Shown here in pieces: positions 1 to 15,300 of a DNA stretch of 64,000 nt. How positions within the stretch are numbered: the stretch's first letter is position 1; each line of letters starts with the position of its first letter. A model generated the notes under the pieces. The model worked only from the letters and a program-made list of their open reading frames with translations. It was not told the DNA's origin and ran no database searches. This stretch comes from Paralvinella palmiformis (taxonomy: Eukaryota; Annelida; Polychaeta; Terebellida; Alvinellidae). The translations under genes were made by a program, and so were the position numbers. Where the stretch lies: contig JAODUP010000093.1 in assembly GCA_025642065.1 (NCBI GenBank), forward strand, positions 802,001-866,000, written 5' to 3'.

Positions 1-760
1 GGAAATCTTTCAGCAAAATAGTATTTAGACTAGTATTTCGGCTGAACGATTGTGTCTTTTCAAAGGGTTTAACACCGTATTTATCAGGATATAACCCAAT
101 GATTGATCGGACCGATTTTTTCCAGATGGATGACACAACTAAGCCATAGTTATTCATTTTGACTTGTAAAAATTGTATTTAATGCAGAGTTATGGAAATA
201 TTATTTTTACTTGTACTTGGGAACTAATCATATATGTATCACCTGTATATTATATATTTTTTATTACATTAGAGTATTAACACAGTTCACTTTCTATACA
301 AGATATATCATGCATAAATATCAATGTTACAGTAATAGGAATCACCCATTGAATTATAATCTATGTGATCATTGATTTTATCTATTCACATCGTCATGTC
401 AGATGGCAAAGTTTGAACTAGACAGACCGGACCTTGAAAGCCATGCAAAGCGCGCTGAACGTGACTTAGTTTAGTGGCATATATCTATTGGATGAAGTCT
501 ATGCCATTCCTATTAAATGCAAAATTATGATCAGGAGATCATATACCCATAATTGACTATAAATAAAATCCAACTATAGCTGATAAATAGCCTAAATACA
601 GCTTTTCAGTAAGACATTTATCGGCCACTACTCGCATAAATAGCCATGCAACACAGTGATTTTTAGACTTCTAACTCGAGACCGTAGTGTGAAATTCAGC
701 CGCATATGGTGGCGCCAGGGGTAGTTGAATATGCTGTTTCATTCATAAATCATGCCGAGA
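1..760 (+). repeat. Repeat family A, copy 1 (longest copy)
   Basis: From about base 45 to 750 this stretch is clearly similar to 26700-27260 and, in rearranged form, to 46305-46600. Shared blocks include the part around 400-540 and the part around 590-720, which ends near a TGGCGCCAG string. The outer parts of copy 2 look like loose inverted repeats of each other, which suggests a decayed DNA transposon or fold-back element. No transposase was recognised. The 147-codon open frame at 706-1149 starts inside its right edge and looks like a chance frame. Confidence 0.7.
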
Positions 761-1925
761 TGTTGTCCGGTCCAACTGCCTTGTGGGGGTTGATATTTCT
801 TAGTAATTTGGCCACTCCACTCACTTGCACTGTTATATCTGCCTTGGAAGGGTGGGGGCTTGGTCTTAAGTCAGGCATGTGCTCTAGTTGTACTCTCCAT
901 GGTGTAGACGGAGGTAAACTGTTTGTTCAGTATATCAACCTTCTAGCTGTATACCAGGCCATCTTCTGCGATAAACGGAGTACCATTGTTGTCACACCTC
1001 TTACTTTTGACAAAACCTCAGAAGCGTATTGGGCGTTTGTTAAGGTCAGGAGTTATTATGTCTCTGTCGTAACTGTTGTATACAGGGTTTGCACATATCC
1101 CGAAAACACTTTAAAACCCTTGAAATTAATCCCTGAATATAGTCCATAATTTAATTTTCATTTCGGTTGTATTCAGAAAACTATGGATAATTTTTAAGTA
1201 TCCACTAGGTGGCGCGGTGACTTAATTAATCTAGGTGATAGTTCAAGTGGCGTGAAACTTATTTAAATTTGATTTGTTCACACGGCGGGAAAAATGTAGT
1301 GAGGAAAAAGATCGTGTCATTGCCATTGACCTGAAAGAAAACATTGCTATGTTACGGATCATCCGCCATTTTGCATGAAACACGAGTTCAGTAAACCTTA
1401 CAGATTACGTGATAAACGATACCTGCAATGAAGAGAAAGTGCAAATTTAGGAACGAAACAAGGAGTGGGTGTACAGTGATCCAACTGACAACAAATATTG
1501 CGTTAAATCGATAAATGTCGGCAACGGCGGCCTATTTCATTTGGATAGTCACATCAAAAGCATAGCCACAAAGCATGCTTCCCTGATTACATCACAAACA
1601 GTTTAGTAATATTATACCTAAAAGAAAGATTTACATTTAGATCTAGTATCAGTATGCCATGCATACAATCGTATATAGATATTTGCGTATCAACAAAACT
1701 TCCATAAATAGACCCATGTGAAAATACACTAACACTGTTATTTCAGGTAGACCTCTATTCAATATATATGTTTATAGATCCTAAATTCAATTTATTAAAC
1801 AACAATGAGACGAAATTCCAGAGAACTTATCTGATCAAACAAGAATGAAAGAACATTGTAACAAATACACATATGGCATTCATGAATTAATACTGGAAGA
1901 TGGTACATTTGTAATTTGAATATGT
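761..1925. other. Intergenic, nothing recognised
   Basis: AT-rich single-copy-looking sequence. One open frame of 147 codons (706-1149) crosses the start of this stretch. It shows no domain, motif or splice context that I recognise, and the rest has no long frames. Confidence 0.5.
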
Positions 1926-1928
1926 TGT

Positions 1929-2110
1929 ATGATGATGATGATGATGATGATGATTGATATTTACGGCCACTTTTGTGCACATGGTGGGCTAAATAGGCAG
2001 AGCTACCTCCAAAGGTAATGAAGCGAATTCAAAGATGAAACACCCTTCAGATATACCTATGCCGAGATTCGAACTGAGTTAGACCCACGGAGGCGCTCTA
2101 TGTTCATGCC
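1929..2110 (-). mobile_element. tRNA-derived SINE with (ATC)n tail
   Basis: Read on the minus strand, a tRNA-like head with a B-box (GTTCGAATC type) near 2070 is followed by a body. The body carries the shared strings CATCTTTGAATTCGC and ACCTTTGGAGGT and ends in an (ATC)n run at 1929-1953. The same body occurs in several other places in the window. No coding capacity. The body after the B-box and the simple-repeat tail are typical of SINEs mobilised by a LINE. Confidence 0.65.
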
Positions 2111-2937
2111 AATCTATAATTATGCTGACCAAAATACTTAACTTTTTTCTAGTACTAGTCTAAAGGATAACAAAGAAAATTTATTATCAAATGTAAATTA
2201 AGATGGTAAGATGTAAATTCAGAAAAGTTTCAATGTACTGTGGTCAGTTCAGCATTGATAGCCATTCTATTGCATCTGAAAACTGTATTAAATTATGAGG
2301 ACTCCATATTGATATTAAGTTAAATTTAACTTAAATCTTTTAAACAGTTTTGCCACTACAATCGTAATTATTTGGTATTTAACAAACTTATAAATAGAAT
2401 GTAAAAAAATAAAATTTAAAACCTCCAAATAAGTTTATGATCCAAAAATTGGAGTTAACAACAATGAGACAAATTCCAGAGGGCACACCTATAACCTATA
2501 ATGAAAGAAAATTTAACCCCCAAACAATACATTAGTTTAAAACAAGTAATACATTTTTAATTTGAATATGTTTATGAGAGAGGAGATGTATGATTGAATT
2601 TCCCCTTTTTTTGAATGGTTTTCGGGAAAACAGAGCTTTTCCTCCAAAGCTAAGAACGAATTCAAAGTAAAAATTTAAAATTTTACCCAGATTCAATGAA
2701 CACCCATTGGACCTCACAGCAACTAAATTTTTGAAAAAAAAATTTTTTTAAAACTAAAAATAACAAAGAAAAATTTGTTCGTAAATTAAAAAGATAAATT
2801 CGACTAAGTTTTTTTGGGGTTAGCTTATACCACTTTTACAAAAGTTTTAAATAACCCAAAAATTTTAAAAAATTTAAATAAATAAACAAAATATCGGGGT
2901 TTTAATTGTTTCTTTGGATCAAACAAGTTAAACATAT

Positions 2938-4110
<1,173 letters not shown>

Positions 4111-4678
4111 TTAATGTTATCGGGAGACTCAGTAATGTCAATGAAACAAACAAGAATTTATTATACTTCTTTTCTGAATGTTATTTTTTAATTACTGTTG
4201 TACATTGTAGCATTTTTGTTCCAATAGTGATAAGTTTAAGGTTGAAGAAATATAAAAACGTGTACTTCACTGTTTCACTTGATATCACAAATACCGGGGT
4301 ACACAAGAATAAATATTATAAAAATGTTGCAAGTCACCTTTGTATCTTGTAAGGTTACATAAAATCTTTGAATTAGCTTATATGATTTCCAAAAACAAAA
4401 TCTTATCTTAATGATCAAGTAATCAGTAATACTTATAGTAAAATTCTACATTCTGCTGCCAATAAGCAAATTCTAGTATTTAACACTGTCATATATGGTA
4501 AGGGATCAATAAAATATATTATACCTTTATTATGAAATAATCTTTCTGAGGAGATGAAAACAAATTTTTATGACATTGAAGCTGTAAAATACATTTCTAA
4601 ATACGTTTTATTGAGTGTTTCTTCCCCAGTTAGATAAAGGTTTTCTTTCAGAAGCCGATATTAACTGGTATATATACA

Positions 4679-4686
<8 letters not shown>

Positions 4687-4724
<38 letters not shown>
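4687..4724. repeat. (TA)n(GA)n microsatellite
   Basis: Twelve or so TA units pass directly into eight AG units. Confidence 0.95.
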
Positions 4725-4765
4725 GATATTGGAGCTATAGAAGTTTGTTGTTGTTGTTGTTATAA

Positions 4766-4985
4766 TTATTATTAGAGTATGCCAATACTGCCACCATGTC
4801 TGTCACTCTTACAAGCAATAGGATTAAACTCATAACCTGTAGGAACCAAATCATTTATGGTGAGCTGATCATTGTCAGTTCCAAGCCACGCTTCAGTAAC
4901 CACTAATACATCAATACATTGCAATACAACATAATCAGCCACAGTTAAGGTTTTTTTCATGAAGGATTAAACATTCAGACAACAT
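4766..4985 (-). mobile_element. LINE endonuclease fragment (CR1/L2-like)
   Basis: The minus strand encodes about 70 residues matching the N-terminal APE-type endonuclease of non-LTR retrotransposons. It has a weak LNV-S-NKT start, then DVLVVTEAWLG, a segment ending VPTGYEF, then SDRHGGSIGIL. These correspond to the usual LNARS, DILALTETWL, GY and GGGVGI blocks. It is cut off on the downstream side by a (TTG)n run. Its orientation is opposite to the LINE tail at 2938-4110, so they are separate insertions. Confidence 0.8.
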
Positions 4986-6987
4986 ACTGATAAAGGACCC
5001 TCAATCTTCTGATCATCATGTAAGGAGTCTATTATAATTATATACAGGTTATGAAAATTTATTTTCCTTGGTAAACCCTAGCTTGTGTATAATGATTTTA
5101 ATAGATTTAGATCTAAAATCAGAAGACAAAGTATTAACAAGTGAATTAACATTAAACAAAACCTTCGCTGGCTCACTGTCAGTTAGAGAAATAAGATTGC
5201 TGGTATTTACACCAGGTTTATTGTGAAAGCACTTACCTTGTAGCTGGTATAACAGTTAATCTAATATGATGGTATCATGTCTTCATAGATTTCTAAAAAG
5301 CTTTAGAGAGTCTTACAAGTAGGTGTATAGGAAACCTTGAAGTGTAACATCACTGTCAACCTTATCAAGGTTGCTAAAATATAATGACCAATGTAGTGGC
5401 GACCATGCTGCAATAATCAACACGAAATGTGGGAAAACTACCAACCTGTGTTTCATAGAATATATTTATGGGTTGGTATATGAAGGCCATACAATAATAA
5501 TCACCCTCTATAAAGGTCAGGCTGGATAAATAACAGTAATGGGTCATAGCAGTAATTAAAGTGAATGACCAGCATGATTTAAGCAAGACGCCTTCAAATA
5601 CCTGGGTATAGCAATTGAAGGGACTGTTTGAGAATCTTCTGTCAGTAGTCATGAGTATTATTATGGCTTTTGTATAGAAATGAACTCAAAAATAGGCTTT
5701 GTTTGTCAAGTTTATTCTCTATAAAACAAAACATAACAATTTCCTAACATCTGGATTTAATAAACATAATAAAATCCCAAATGATTAATGTTATATCTTG
5801 GAGGGAAATAGTATCAACTACTAAGTTTTTATTTCAATTTTTACTGATCTGGATGTGCATGAGAAATAATAGAATTTTCAAGCATCTCATCAAAAGATTT
5901 AAAGACCTAGAGCATGAATGTTTAAAATGAAGAAAGCAACTGATTGATGAATGCTAGATTAAAGGACTACAATGATTTACCATTTCTAATATGTATATTC
6001 ATACTTGTATACATGTAGTTGCCAAATGAAATCAGTTTGATAATATTACTCCACTTCTTCAGTTCCATATAGGTAGCAAAATTATTTATTGTTTTAAAAT
6101 GACAACTCATTTTCCAATATAGGTTGGCACCAATAGACTATGATGGAATCACTTGAGACATCAGCAGCATATAAATAAATACAAAAATGATGGAACACAA
6201 GAATAAAGTACTCTGATATGTTGGAAAATGATAGAACAAAATGTGTCCTATCACGTAATCGATGTTCTGGCAAAACTAAAAATGCATCAAACATTATCAA
6301 AGGAACTAGCTACATAGCAAGACCAAAATAAGAAATAGTCTAAAACTATAGCAAACAGCTACAACTTTGTGTAAAACTATTCCATTAAACCAAAGGTGTT
6401 CTAACAACATACCAATAACATGTTCTTATGAGTTACATTTGATTAGCAATTTTCTTTTCTCAAAATAAAAATTAAACTTGCACTGTAAGACACAAACTTT
6501 TAAACAGTCTAAGAGCATGATTAAACTATATAACAACTTTGCCAAAACTGATTCCAATAATTGCATTATCAGTTTCAAAAAATAATAACAATGAATATGA
6601 CTAGACTTTAAAATTTAATTACATGCGAGGAATAAAATTTACATAAAAACTATCATCTCAAAATGACCATAATTCTAAATTTCCAAATTCTAAATTTAGC
6701 ACAAATGTCCTTAAAATATCATGTAATATTGGTATTTTAAAACCTTAAAATCTGACATTAAATCATTCATTTCTTTTTAGTAAAATTGTAAATAATTTGT
6801 ATATAATCCTATATAAAAGTTACATTTATCATATACAATGTAGAATTGTATAAATACTAAAAAAATTATATTCACTGTCACACAGAAAAAAATACATAGG
6901 TCTTTTTTTGTTTTTGATATAATGAATAATTATAGACAAATACAATTTCATTATCAAATTATGAAATGTATTTCTTCATTATCACTT
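4986..6987. other. Intergenic, 3' flank of the UBXN11-like gene
   Basis: AT-rich, with only short frames. The part just below 6988 should contain the 3' untranslated region and polyadenylation site of the minus-strand gene, but I could not pick one signal with confidence. No repeats recognised. Confidence 0.5.
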
Positions 6988-7120
6988 CTAAACTTTCTTT
7001 GCCTGCAGATGTAATGTTGCATTTGGTACAAGGCTACACTGCTCCAAGGTCAAGGTCATATCACTGTAAATCTCCATGGGAAAGGTAGATGCAATTTGGT
7101 ATGGGCCAGCATCTCTTGAT
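6988..7120 (-). CDS. UBXN11: UBXN11 exon 14, UBX domain end and stop
   Basis: Encodes YQIASTFPMEIYSDMTLTLE and then LVPNATLHLQAKKV before TAG. The TFP motif matches the p97-binding FPR-type loop position, here FPM rather than FPR (human UBXN11 has FPP). The long Pro/Gly-rich C-terminal tail of the human protein is absent. Confidence 0.96.
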
Positions 7121-7241
7121 CTGTAGAATAAAAATGAAACTTTTATTACAAATGCCTAAATTTTCATAGAAATAGAATGCTGACAATAACCAAAAGAAAC
7201 CTGAATGGATCTGTATGTATATGAATAATAGTATTATAATA

Positions 7242-7280
<39 letters not shown>

Positions 7281-9431
7281 GATAATCCATTATTCTGACG
7301 AGGTTTGTCACATAATAATATGTCGGATAAAAGTGAATGTTGGAATGTTGAGTCTGTGAAAGATCACACATTTGTGTTTGTAATTAGCCATGAATGATTA
7401 TGATTGGCTATGATACCCAGTCAATGGAATCATTGTATATTGTAGTGTATGGTAAATAATTGTTGTAATTGGTTATGATAAAGCAATTATTGTGGGTGGA
7501 TTAATTAACCATTACTGACAACATGTTGGTGTGTCTTGCATGACTGAACTGAACATTTTTGTGTTGTCAAATAATCACGGTCATTTTATATTGAAATGTC
7601 ACATTCTGTTGGCGAAATGAGGTGTCGGAGTCAGAACACAGAATAGTGTGTTTTAAAGTGTCTGGATAAATGATCTACGTATTAATGGATTCTTACTGTA
7701 TGTATGTATATATATATATATATATATAGCTTAAAAACTGCACCCACTTGGACATTAAAACTTGGACACTAGAGCAAGGACCCTATTACTACACTCTTGT
7801 GCACAAACCAGATAGGAAATCACAAACTATTTTCATTACAAAAGCAAATACACAAAGAAAAAAATAGTAGAATGTGTAAAAAGTGAATGTTTACATTTAC
7901 ATTGCTAAATATTACTTTTATAAGTTGTTCTTTTGAACTAACTTATTAAATATACACTGTTTTACTTGATGACTAAATAAAATTACATGGAAAAACATTC
8001 AGTACATGTTTGATCAAATTAGTTCATATCAATTATAAACATACACACACACACACACACACACAAAGAGAAAGAGATTATCTTTCACACAAGCATAGAA
8101 GACACAAAATAAAAATAATCTGTGCTAACAATTAACTGCATACTCATACCTCACAAATACAAAACAAATCACATGATAAGAAACTGTATATTCCATATGT
8201 ATGCCACTTAAGATGACTAATAAAATCACATTAATAATCTATTAAAAAATTTGGTGAAATAACCTAAACGTAAAATTGACCCAATTTTTAATATATCATT
8301 AAATTCTGAACCATTATTGCTTAAATAATAAACTATAAAATTATATCATTAAAATGTATTGCTAATACAAATATTTGCCTGATTTGAGAGACTGACTGTA
8401 TATCATACTTTTATATGTACAGTCAAACACTTAAGAAATATATGCATTTAGGTTAACTTTTTCATAAATTAGGAAACTACAATTAGTTATTATCAGAATT
8501 TCAGTTTTGTCCAATTAATTGTATTTGCCCAATTATATTAACTATTATTTTCACTAAATAGTTGTTAGTCATAAGAAATGCTGATTATCCATATAGATAC
8601 CAAAACATATTCTTCCTTTACTATAATAGATATTAATTTTATTTTAAATAATAATTATATTAGCAATTACATCATTACAGAATGTCAGTTACTTGTATGA
8701 ACTTTTTAGAAACAGTCTATTACCAGTCACAGTGCATCTAAGAAAGTGATTTACAATTACAAAAAATAACATCTGACATGTTCATTCAACAGATTCACTA
8801 TACAGATCTGATAGCATCCATCAATAACTTTGTAAATGTTAATATAACATGTCAGCCAACAAATAACAATAACACTCATAACATGACATCTGATTGACTT
8901 TTGTAGTGTTCTTAAAATAAGACTGAAGATGGTTTTCCATCTCAAAAATATCGAACAGCATATTGATCAGTATTATGTATTTTTTGTGAAAAAGAACTGA
9001 TTCTATATTTCAGATCATATAATATTTATGCAATTTTGAAAATAAAGCTGATAAATTAACACAAAAATGTTGTGGCATAAATGATTTCCTAATACTATGA
9101 GTATGTGATGATGAATGCTATTAGTATTACTATTACATACTGAATATAATTGCAAATCAATATCAAATGAAATGCTGTGGATTTTAAGTGGCCTTAATAT
9201 CAATGAAACTAAATTGTAATTAGACAATTACAGCCACCACAATGATCAGTTACAATTGATTAGAATAATGACTTAAAAATCAATTATAATTGTGGTAATA
9301 TCAAACATTCCAATTGATGGAAATGTAAAAATAAAATATAGTTGTTTAAATCTAGATTAGCAAATTATAGTAAGTGTTAAAAAATGAAAGCTTATTAAAC
9401 CAAATTAATTTACATGCAGTGCAGTAAGGGA

Positions 9432-9473
<42 letters not shown>

Positions 9474-12271
9474 TAAATCTTACCTTTGTTTATCCAGATA
9501 TGACTTGAGATCACCAATAGTATCAGTATACTTCATTTTCAATATATATGTATGATCACCCTTTTCATTTTTCACTCTGAGTGTGGTCAGATCTCGGGTA
9601 CTAGCTGATTTTCTCTCTTCTAAACTGTAATAATTAAAATAAAAGTATATATCAGTATTTAAAACAAAACTGTTAAAAAAAAAGCAGTAAGTCTAAATGG
9701 TTAGCGTGATGTAAGGGGTTTTTTGGAAAATTTCTTAATATAAAATGGTGAATAGTTAGATTTGTGTGAAATTCTCCAAGAGTAAAACAATATTTGATGG
9801 GTATGACAAGGCAATATTAACTTAAATATGACATTACATAATATAGCGTACTAAACCAGTGTTAACTGAAGTTTAACTACAATAACTCCATAGTTCAATC
9901 TATTAATGAGCTAACATATTAAAAATTTAATAGTAACTGTCACATAAAAGATCAGCAATTTCAACCAAATTATGGGAAAATAAATATTGCGATATTATAA
10001 CTTGACTGTTTAGATGTTACTAGCAATAGTGATTGTATCTGATTACTTTTTAAGAAACATCAGCACAGTAACAATAAATCTGGTGCACTTCAGCTAATGA
10101 CTTCTTGGAATTACAGACATAAACCAATTACTGGTATCCACTGATGGTAAAATGTTAATACACTAATTGTGACTTAGTTGATATAAACAAAAAGGATATC
10201 AGATATGAATTTTACTTAACATTTCTTATAAAATAAATTGTGTTGTTGTGCAATGATAATTTTGTTATATATTGCAGTCATAAATTGATTACAATCAATT
10301 ATAAAAACAGAAATAGTAATGAATTTTATCATAAATAATCCAACAATCAAAATACTCTTAAAAGGAAATTTCTGACAAAATGTTTTCTCTTTAATCTAAC
10401 AAATGATCTTTTAACACTAAAACAGTGTCTCCAGCACAAAAGGGATATTTACATTTGGAAAATGTTTGGATAGTTCAATATAAAGTTGGCATCATATCTG
10501 GGATATCAAGTTTCATTTGGAGCTTGGCTACTAGTAATTTAGCATGGTATTGATCATGCATAAAATAAATGATCATGATTCAGGAACTGTTCAGAAAATA
10601 AACATCAGTAAGGGAAGACAGTGGAACCAACAATGTTTCTATGTATGAAGAATCATGCTAGACAGCACACACTGTGGAAGTGGGATGTTATTTAGTTATT
10701 GAGTATCTGACTGTGACCATGAATTTAATAGAAAATATTCAGTGCCATATAGAATCAGCCGGATAAACGGGATAATCTGACATTCTTCATAGTCAGGTTT
10801 TTTATGTGACCAACACTCTCATACTGTCTAGGTTTAACTGTAAATGACCAGAATATACTAATGCATCATAATATTATGATAATAATAGTAAAAATAATGC
10901 AGATTTAATAAAGTGCAGTTACTACCATGCACTATTTAAAGGTAATGTACAGTGATAACCCAATATGATATGAATAAAACCCAATAAGTAGATTGAACAA
11001 TGAATATTATTTACCAGTAAAAGCAATCTTGAACAGATTTAAACTATTCAAGAGATGATACACTTCACACAGCTATTCAGAAGACATCCCATTGACATGT
11101 TTACAAGTTGTCAGAAAAATCATGAGATGTATACACTCTCTAACTGGCAGCCATTGTGGCTGTGTTCAGAGTTCATGCAGCCATTCAAAATACATGCAGA
11201 TAATGATTCTTTTTTCCCAGTGATGGTGTGTACAAATTCACACATACAGAAAACAGTATTAAAATAATGACATAATGAATATTACAGATTTTTACATACG
11301 TGTGCTGAATATCTTTGACAGCCACAGTCTCTACTACAGTGACTTTATTCGGACCTTGAATACCCTGTAAATCAGAAATAAATGTAAAGAACATTTAATT
11401 ATATATAAATGGATTATTAAATGTGGTCATGACTGATACTAAATAAAGATGATTAAATGTGTTCAAGATAAAATGAGTCAGTGAGTGCTTTGTATTGCCT
11501 TGGGATTGGTCACATCCGGAACATGTGACAAGGGGACAACTACTTCCAGAAATATCCCACACATCTCATTCTGCATCAAACTACTGGTTCTAAACAGTTT
11601 ATATTTTGTACATAAACAGATGACTTACAGAAAGTGTATTTCCCACTCCTGACCTCACATCAATCACTTTGCCATCTTTAATAACTGAAGCTGGTAAACG
11701 CTGCAAGAACTGCTCCACTGTTAGTTTGTTACCTAATGAGACACAGAAAATATGGTTTAACAACAACCCAAATTATTTGACTCATGGTAGATACCAGCCC
11801 TTTCTCAGTATTACAAAATCAACACTTTCCACTGAAATATTTGTGCAAAGTCAAAAATTTGGAGAATAAATGCTGGGACAAAGATACACAAAGAGTTTTA
11901 TTTCTAGTGGATGCTTTGTAACTTCAGCTCTATATGAATATAAGAAAGGATATTTTAAGGCATCAAAAACATATATTGTTTAGGTAAAACTGATTTTAGC
12001 TATGAGTAATCATTCTTTATTGTTACTAACAATGGTTTTATAATACATGTAGCAGAAACATGGGACAGAAGATTACACATAATCAACACACAGTTGCATA
12101 CATGTTAGGATAGGTCAAGGTTCACAGAAGATACTTGAAATTCTACATTTTGATAATCAATATTGCTTTTATTTAAAAAATAAATAATGAATTCACAACA
12201 AAAAACTGAATATTTCTATCCCAAAACATACACAAACAGAGATAGCCAGATACACAGATCGAGGAGAGAGT

Positions 12272-12303
<32 letters not shown>

Positions 12304-15300
12304 TAAACAAACATACAGATAGAGAGACAAACAAATTGACAGATTTTGCCAGTGATATGTTTGAAATTTAAGCAAGACCAATATTACCAGGTAAATGACT
12401 GATCTCTTCTAATGGTGTGCTCTCCATGTTTTGATTTTGTTTTGAAGTATTTTTGTTGAGATTACTTGGTACAAGGCGTGATGGTTTAGTCTCTCCTCCT
12501 AAGAGTTGTCCATAACCTTCAAAAACCTGACTAAGACGATCCTTAAAGAAAATATCACGCTTATCCATCACCTGTAGCAAAAAAAACCTTTATTAGTAAT
12601 GTATTTCAGAATTTTTCATAATAATAATAATTATGGACATAGATTACTATCATATTTGTCTTATATTATCATATATCATATCATAAGGCCATGTTAGAGT
12701 GAATTTAAAAAGAATCACAGCAACTAGGATTGGGAAGGGGTAACATATCAATTGTTACTTACTGATTATTCATGATAAAAGTTCTTTACTTAGGGCTAAT
12801 GCCAAAACAATTGTGAATGCCTTTTTACCAGAAGTGGGCCACTTATAACTGTAACAACAGCCGGTCAGGGTCATGAACTAGCTGAGGATGATGAGCAGAT
12901 GATGAGCAGATGATAATGAATAAAGCTGCCAAGAATCTTGTTTGGGTTGTATTATTCAAAGTAACCCATCCATCTTGACTGTAACATTCTCAGATTACTT
13001 TACACCCTGGAGTATGTATTAATTTAATTGACTGCCTAGCTTTTCTCGGAAGTTGCTGTAGATCACCAAAGGGAAGTATCTCTAAAGATTCTTCAATTAA
13101 CATACATTGCTGTTACATTCACACTATATTCTGTAGATTTTGAGCCAGAATAGTAATGTGACCAAGTTATGAAGCAGTCTGTAATCTGTGATAGACTAAT
13201 CTGGGTCAAGCTGCAGTGAAAAGGGCTAGAAGGCAACAGTTCCATTAAAATTTCAATTAAGGCTGAGTTGGTGCCACTTTTTGACATAAAATAATTGTCA
13301 TAAACTTTGGAGTTAACATTGTTAAATAGATATGTATAGGCTTATGAAATAAGTGTAAGTGAAATAATATGTCAAATGATTCTGTTTAAAATGTTAGTTT
13401 TACAGGTGTCCCTACATGAAAATAAGTTCCCTTCATAACAAGATGGTGGGACACTAACTATTACACTATTGTTTCTTCCCAATCCCCGTAAGAGATAAGA
13501 TATATCAGATAAATCCCAAAATAGCAAAGAATTGTATGCAATGATAAGGCCATTGTTTTTTGAATACTTGTTTTATAAACCCCCAACCACAGCTGAAACT
13601 CGCCACCGGGAAATAAAATTAACTTTCTTCTTCAAATTGTTCATTTCCACATTCAAAATACATCATTTTACTGAAAGTAAAATGCATTCAGAATGTTGAA
13701 AAGGAAGATGCTTGAAGCATTGCTTATATAATGTATCCCCCCCTTAACCTAAAATTAAAAACATTCATGACAAATTTAAAAATAAAAAGATTTGGAAGCT
13801 TAGCACTTGGAATTTTTCCCCTGTAGCTACTAACCTAAAATAACTCGATTAATTTAGGGGAGAAGTGGGGAGGTTCGACCACCTTACAATTCAGTGGTTT
13901 GATCTTATTATATGTAAGACAGCAATTGACAAGAAGTACTTTCTACCAGTGTCTCACTGCTTAATTTTCCTAATAAGGCACTGATCACATGATTTGTGAC
14001 CCAATTCAATGTCATAAAGGTTATTTATATAAGCAAAGTGGTGGGAGTGGAAGTTCGACCACAGTGTGGGGCTTGTCTTGTTGAAATTTGAGGTAGAAAC
14101 CCCTGCCTGTTGCCTATTGGGCACAGCCAAACACACACAGTGCAGGGTGGATCAACCACACATATATGAACATAGTGTAGACTTTTGAAATGTTGACACC
14201 TATCGACAAAAGTTAGAATTTTGATATGACTACTTTCAGTCACTAATTGTTTTTGGTGTTGTATTGTTGCAAACTGCTTCAAAGTAAATACAAAACAAAT
14301 ATTCTGTGATATATTGTTCCATCTTAAAACTATTAAGTGTAATAAATAACGAATAGGGTTTTAATGTTGTGGTCAATTCTCCCCACTTGGTCAAACCTCC
14401 CCACTTCTCCTATATCTTTTTGAAACAAAAACAAATCGAAATACTATGAAATACTACCTAAAATTAGGTATTAGCACAATGGTTTTGTTTGTGGCATACA
14501 TGAAAAAGCTTTCCTTTTGTTTGGTGTATGTTTGAAAAGTCCCCTGCAACTCAAGTTTAGTCATAATTTTGAGGCTGTCAGATGTCACTCAACAAGTCGC
14601 CCATTTTGTCTTCCTTGACACAGCCTCGTGGGGTGGAACGTTGTTAAGTGTCAGCCCTGCCTGTGATATCCATGTAATTCAGACACCCCTCTCACCTTCT
14701 GAGATATTTTTCTTGGGAAAGTCTGCCTGGATACTTGAATCGGACTGTTGAATCCAGAGTCGTAAACTTCTGGATTCAACAGTCCGATTCACACCAATTG
14801 CTACATGGAACAATCCTTTTTGTCACAGATCGCACATGTGGAATCACGCTCTTACTTTTAAATATGTTCCATTTTATGTCAGATTCACAAAACTGATATA
14901 TGGAATATTGGCTGTAAGCTTATTAAAATATGCAGATCAATTTGTGACAGTGCTAGTGTCAACCAATCAACAACCGCGTAAGAATCCATTGGAAAGATGG
15001 TGACTCATGCCAGTGCTGACAGTGACATGTCTATTGTTTACTTTTCACTAATGATTAATGACAAAAAGAAAATAATAAAGGCCAAAAAGCATAAATACTG
15101 GAGAGATTGTCAAATCCCAACTAACAGAAGGATATGTTATACAAAACATTTTTTTTGACCTCCTTTGTTTTCAGTGAATTATTTTTTATTGTCTCAACCG
15201 ACCTACCCTAATTTTTGGGAGGAAAATATTTGGTAAAACAAGTATTATAAAACACTGGCCTAATTATAGTTTACCCCAATATGTCAATCAAAGAACAAAT

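Noticed and set aside
690..730. LTR end followed by a primer-binding site (TGGCGCCAG) in family A
   Set aside because: Similarity among the copies continues past this string and no second LTR or retroviral-type coding follows.
706..1149. 147-codon open frame on the plus strand
   Set aside because: No domain, no homologue recognised, no promoter or splice context, and it starts inside the edge of repeat family A. Chance frame is likelier than a gene.
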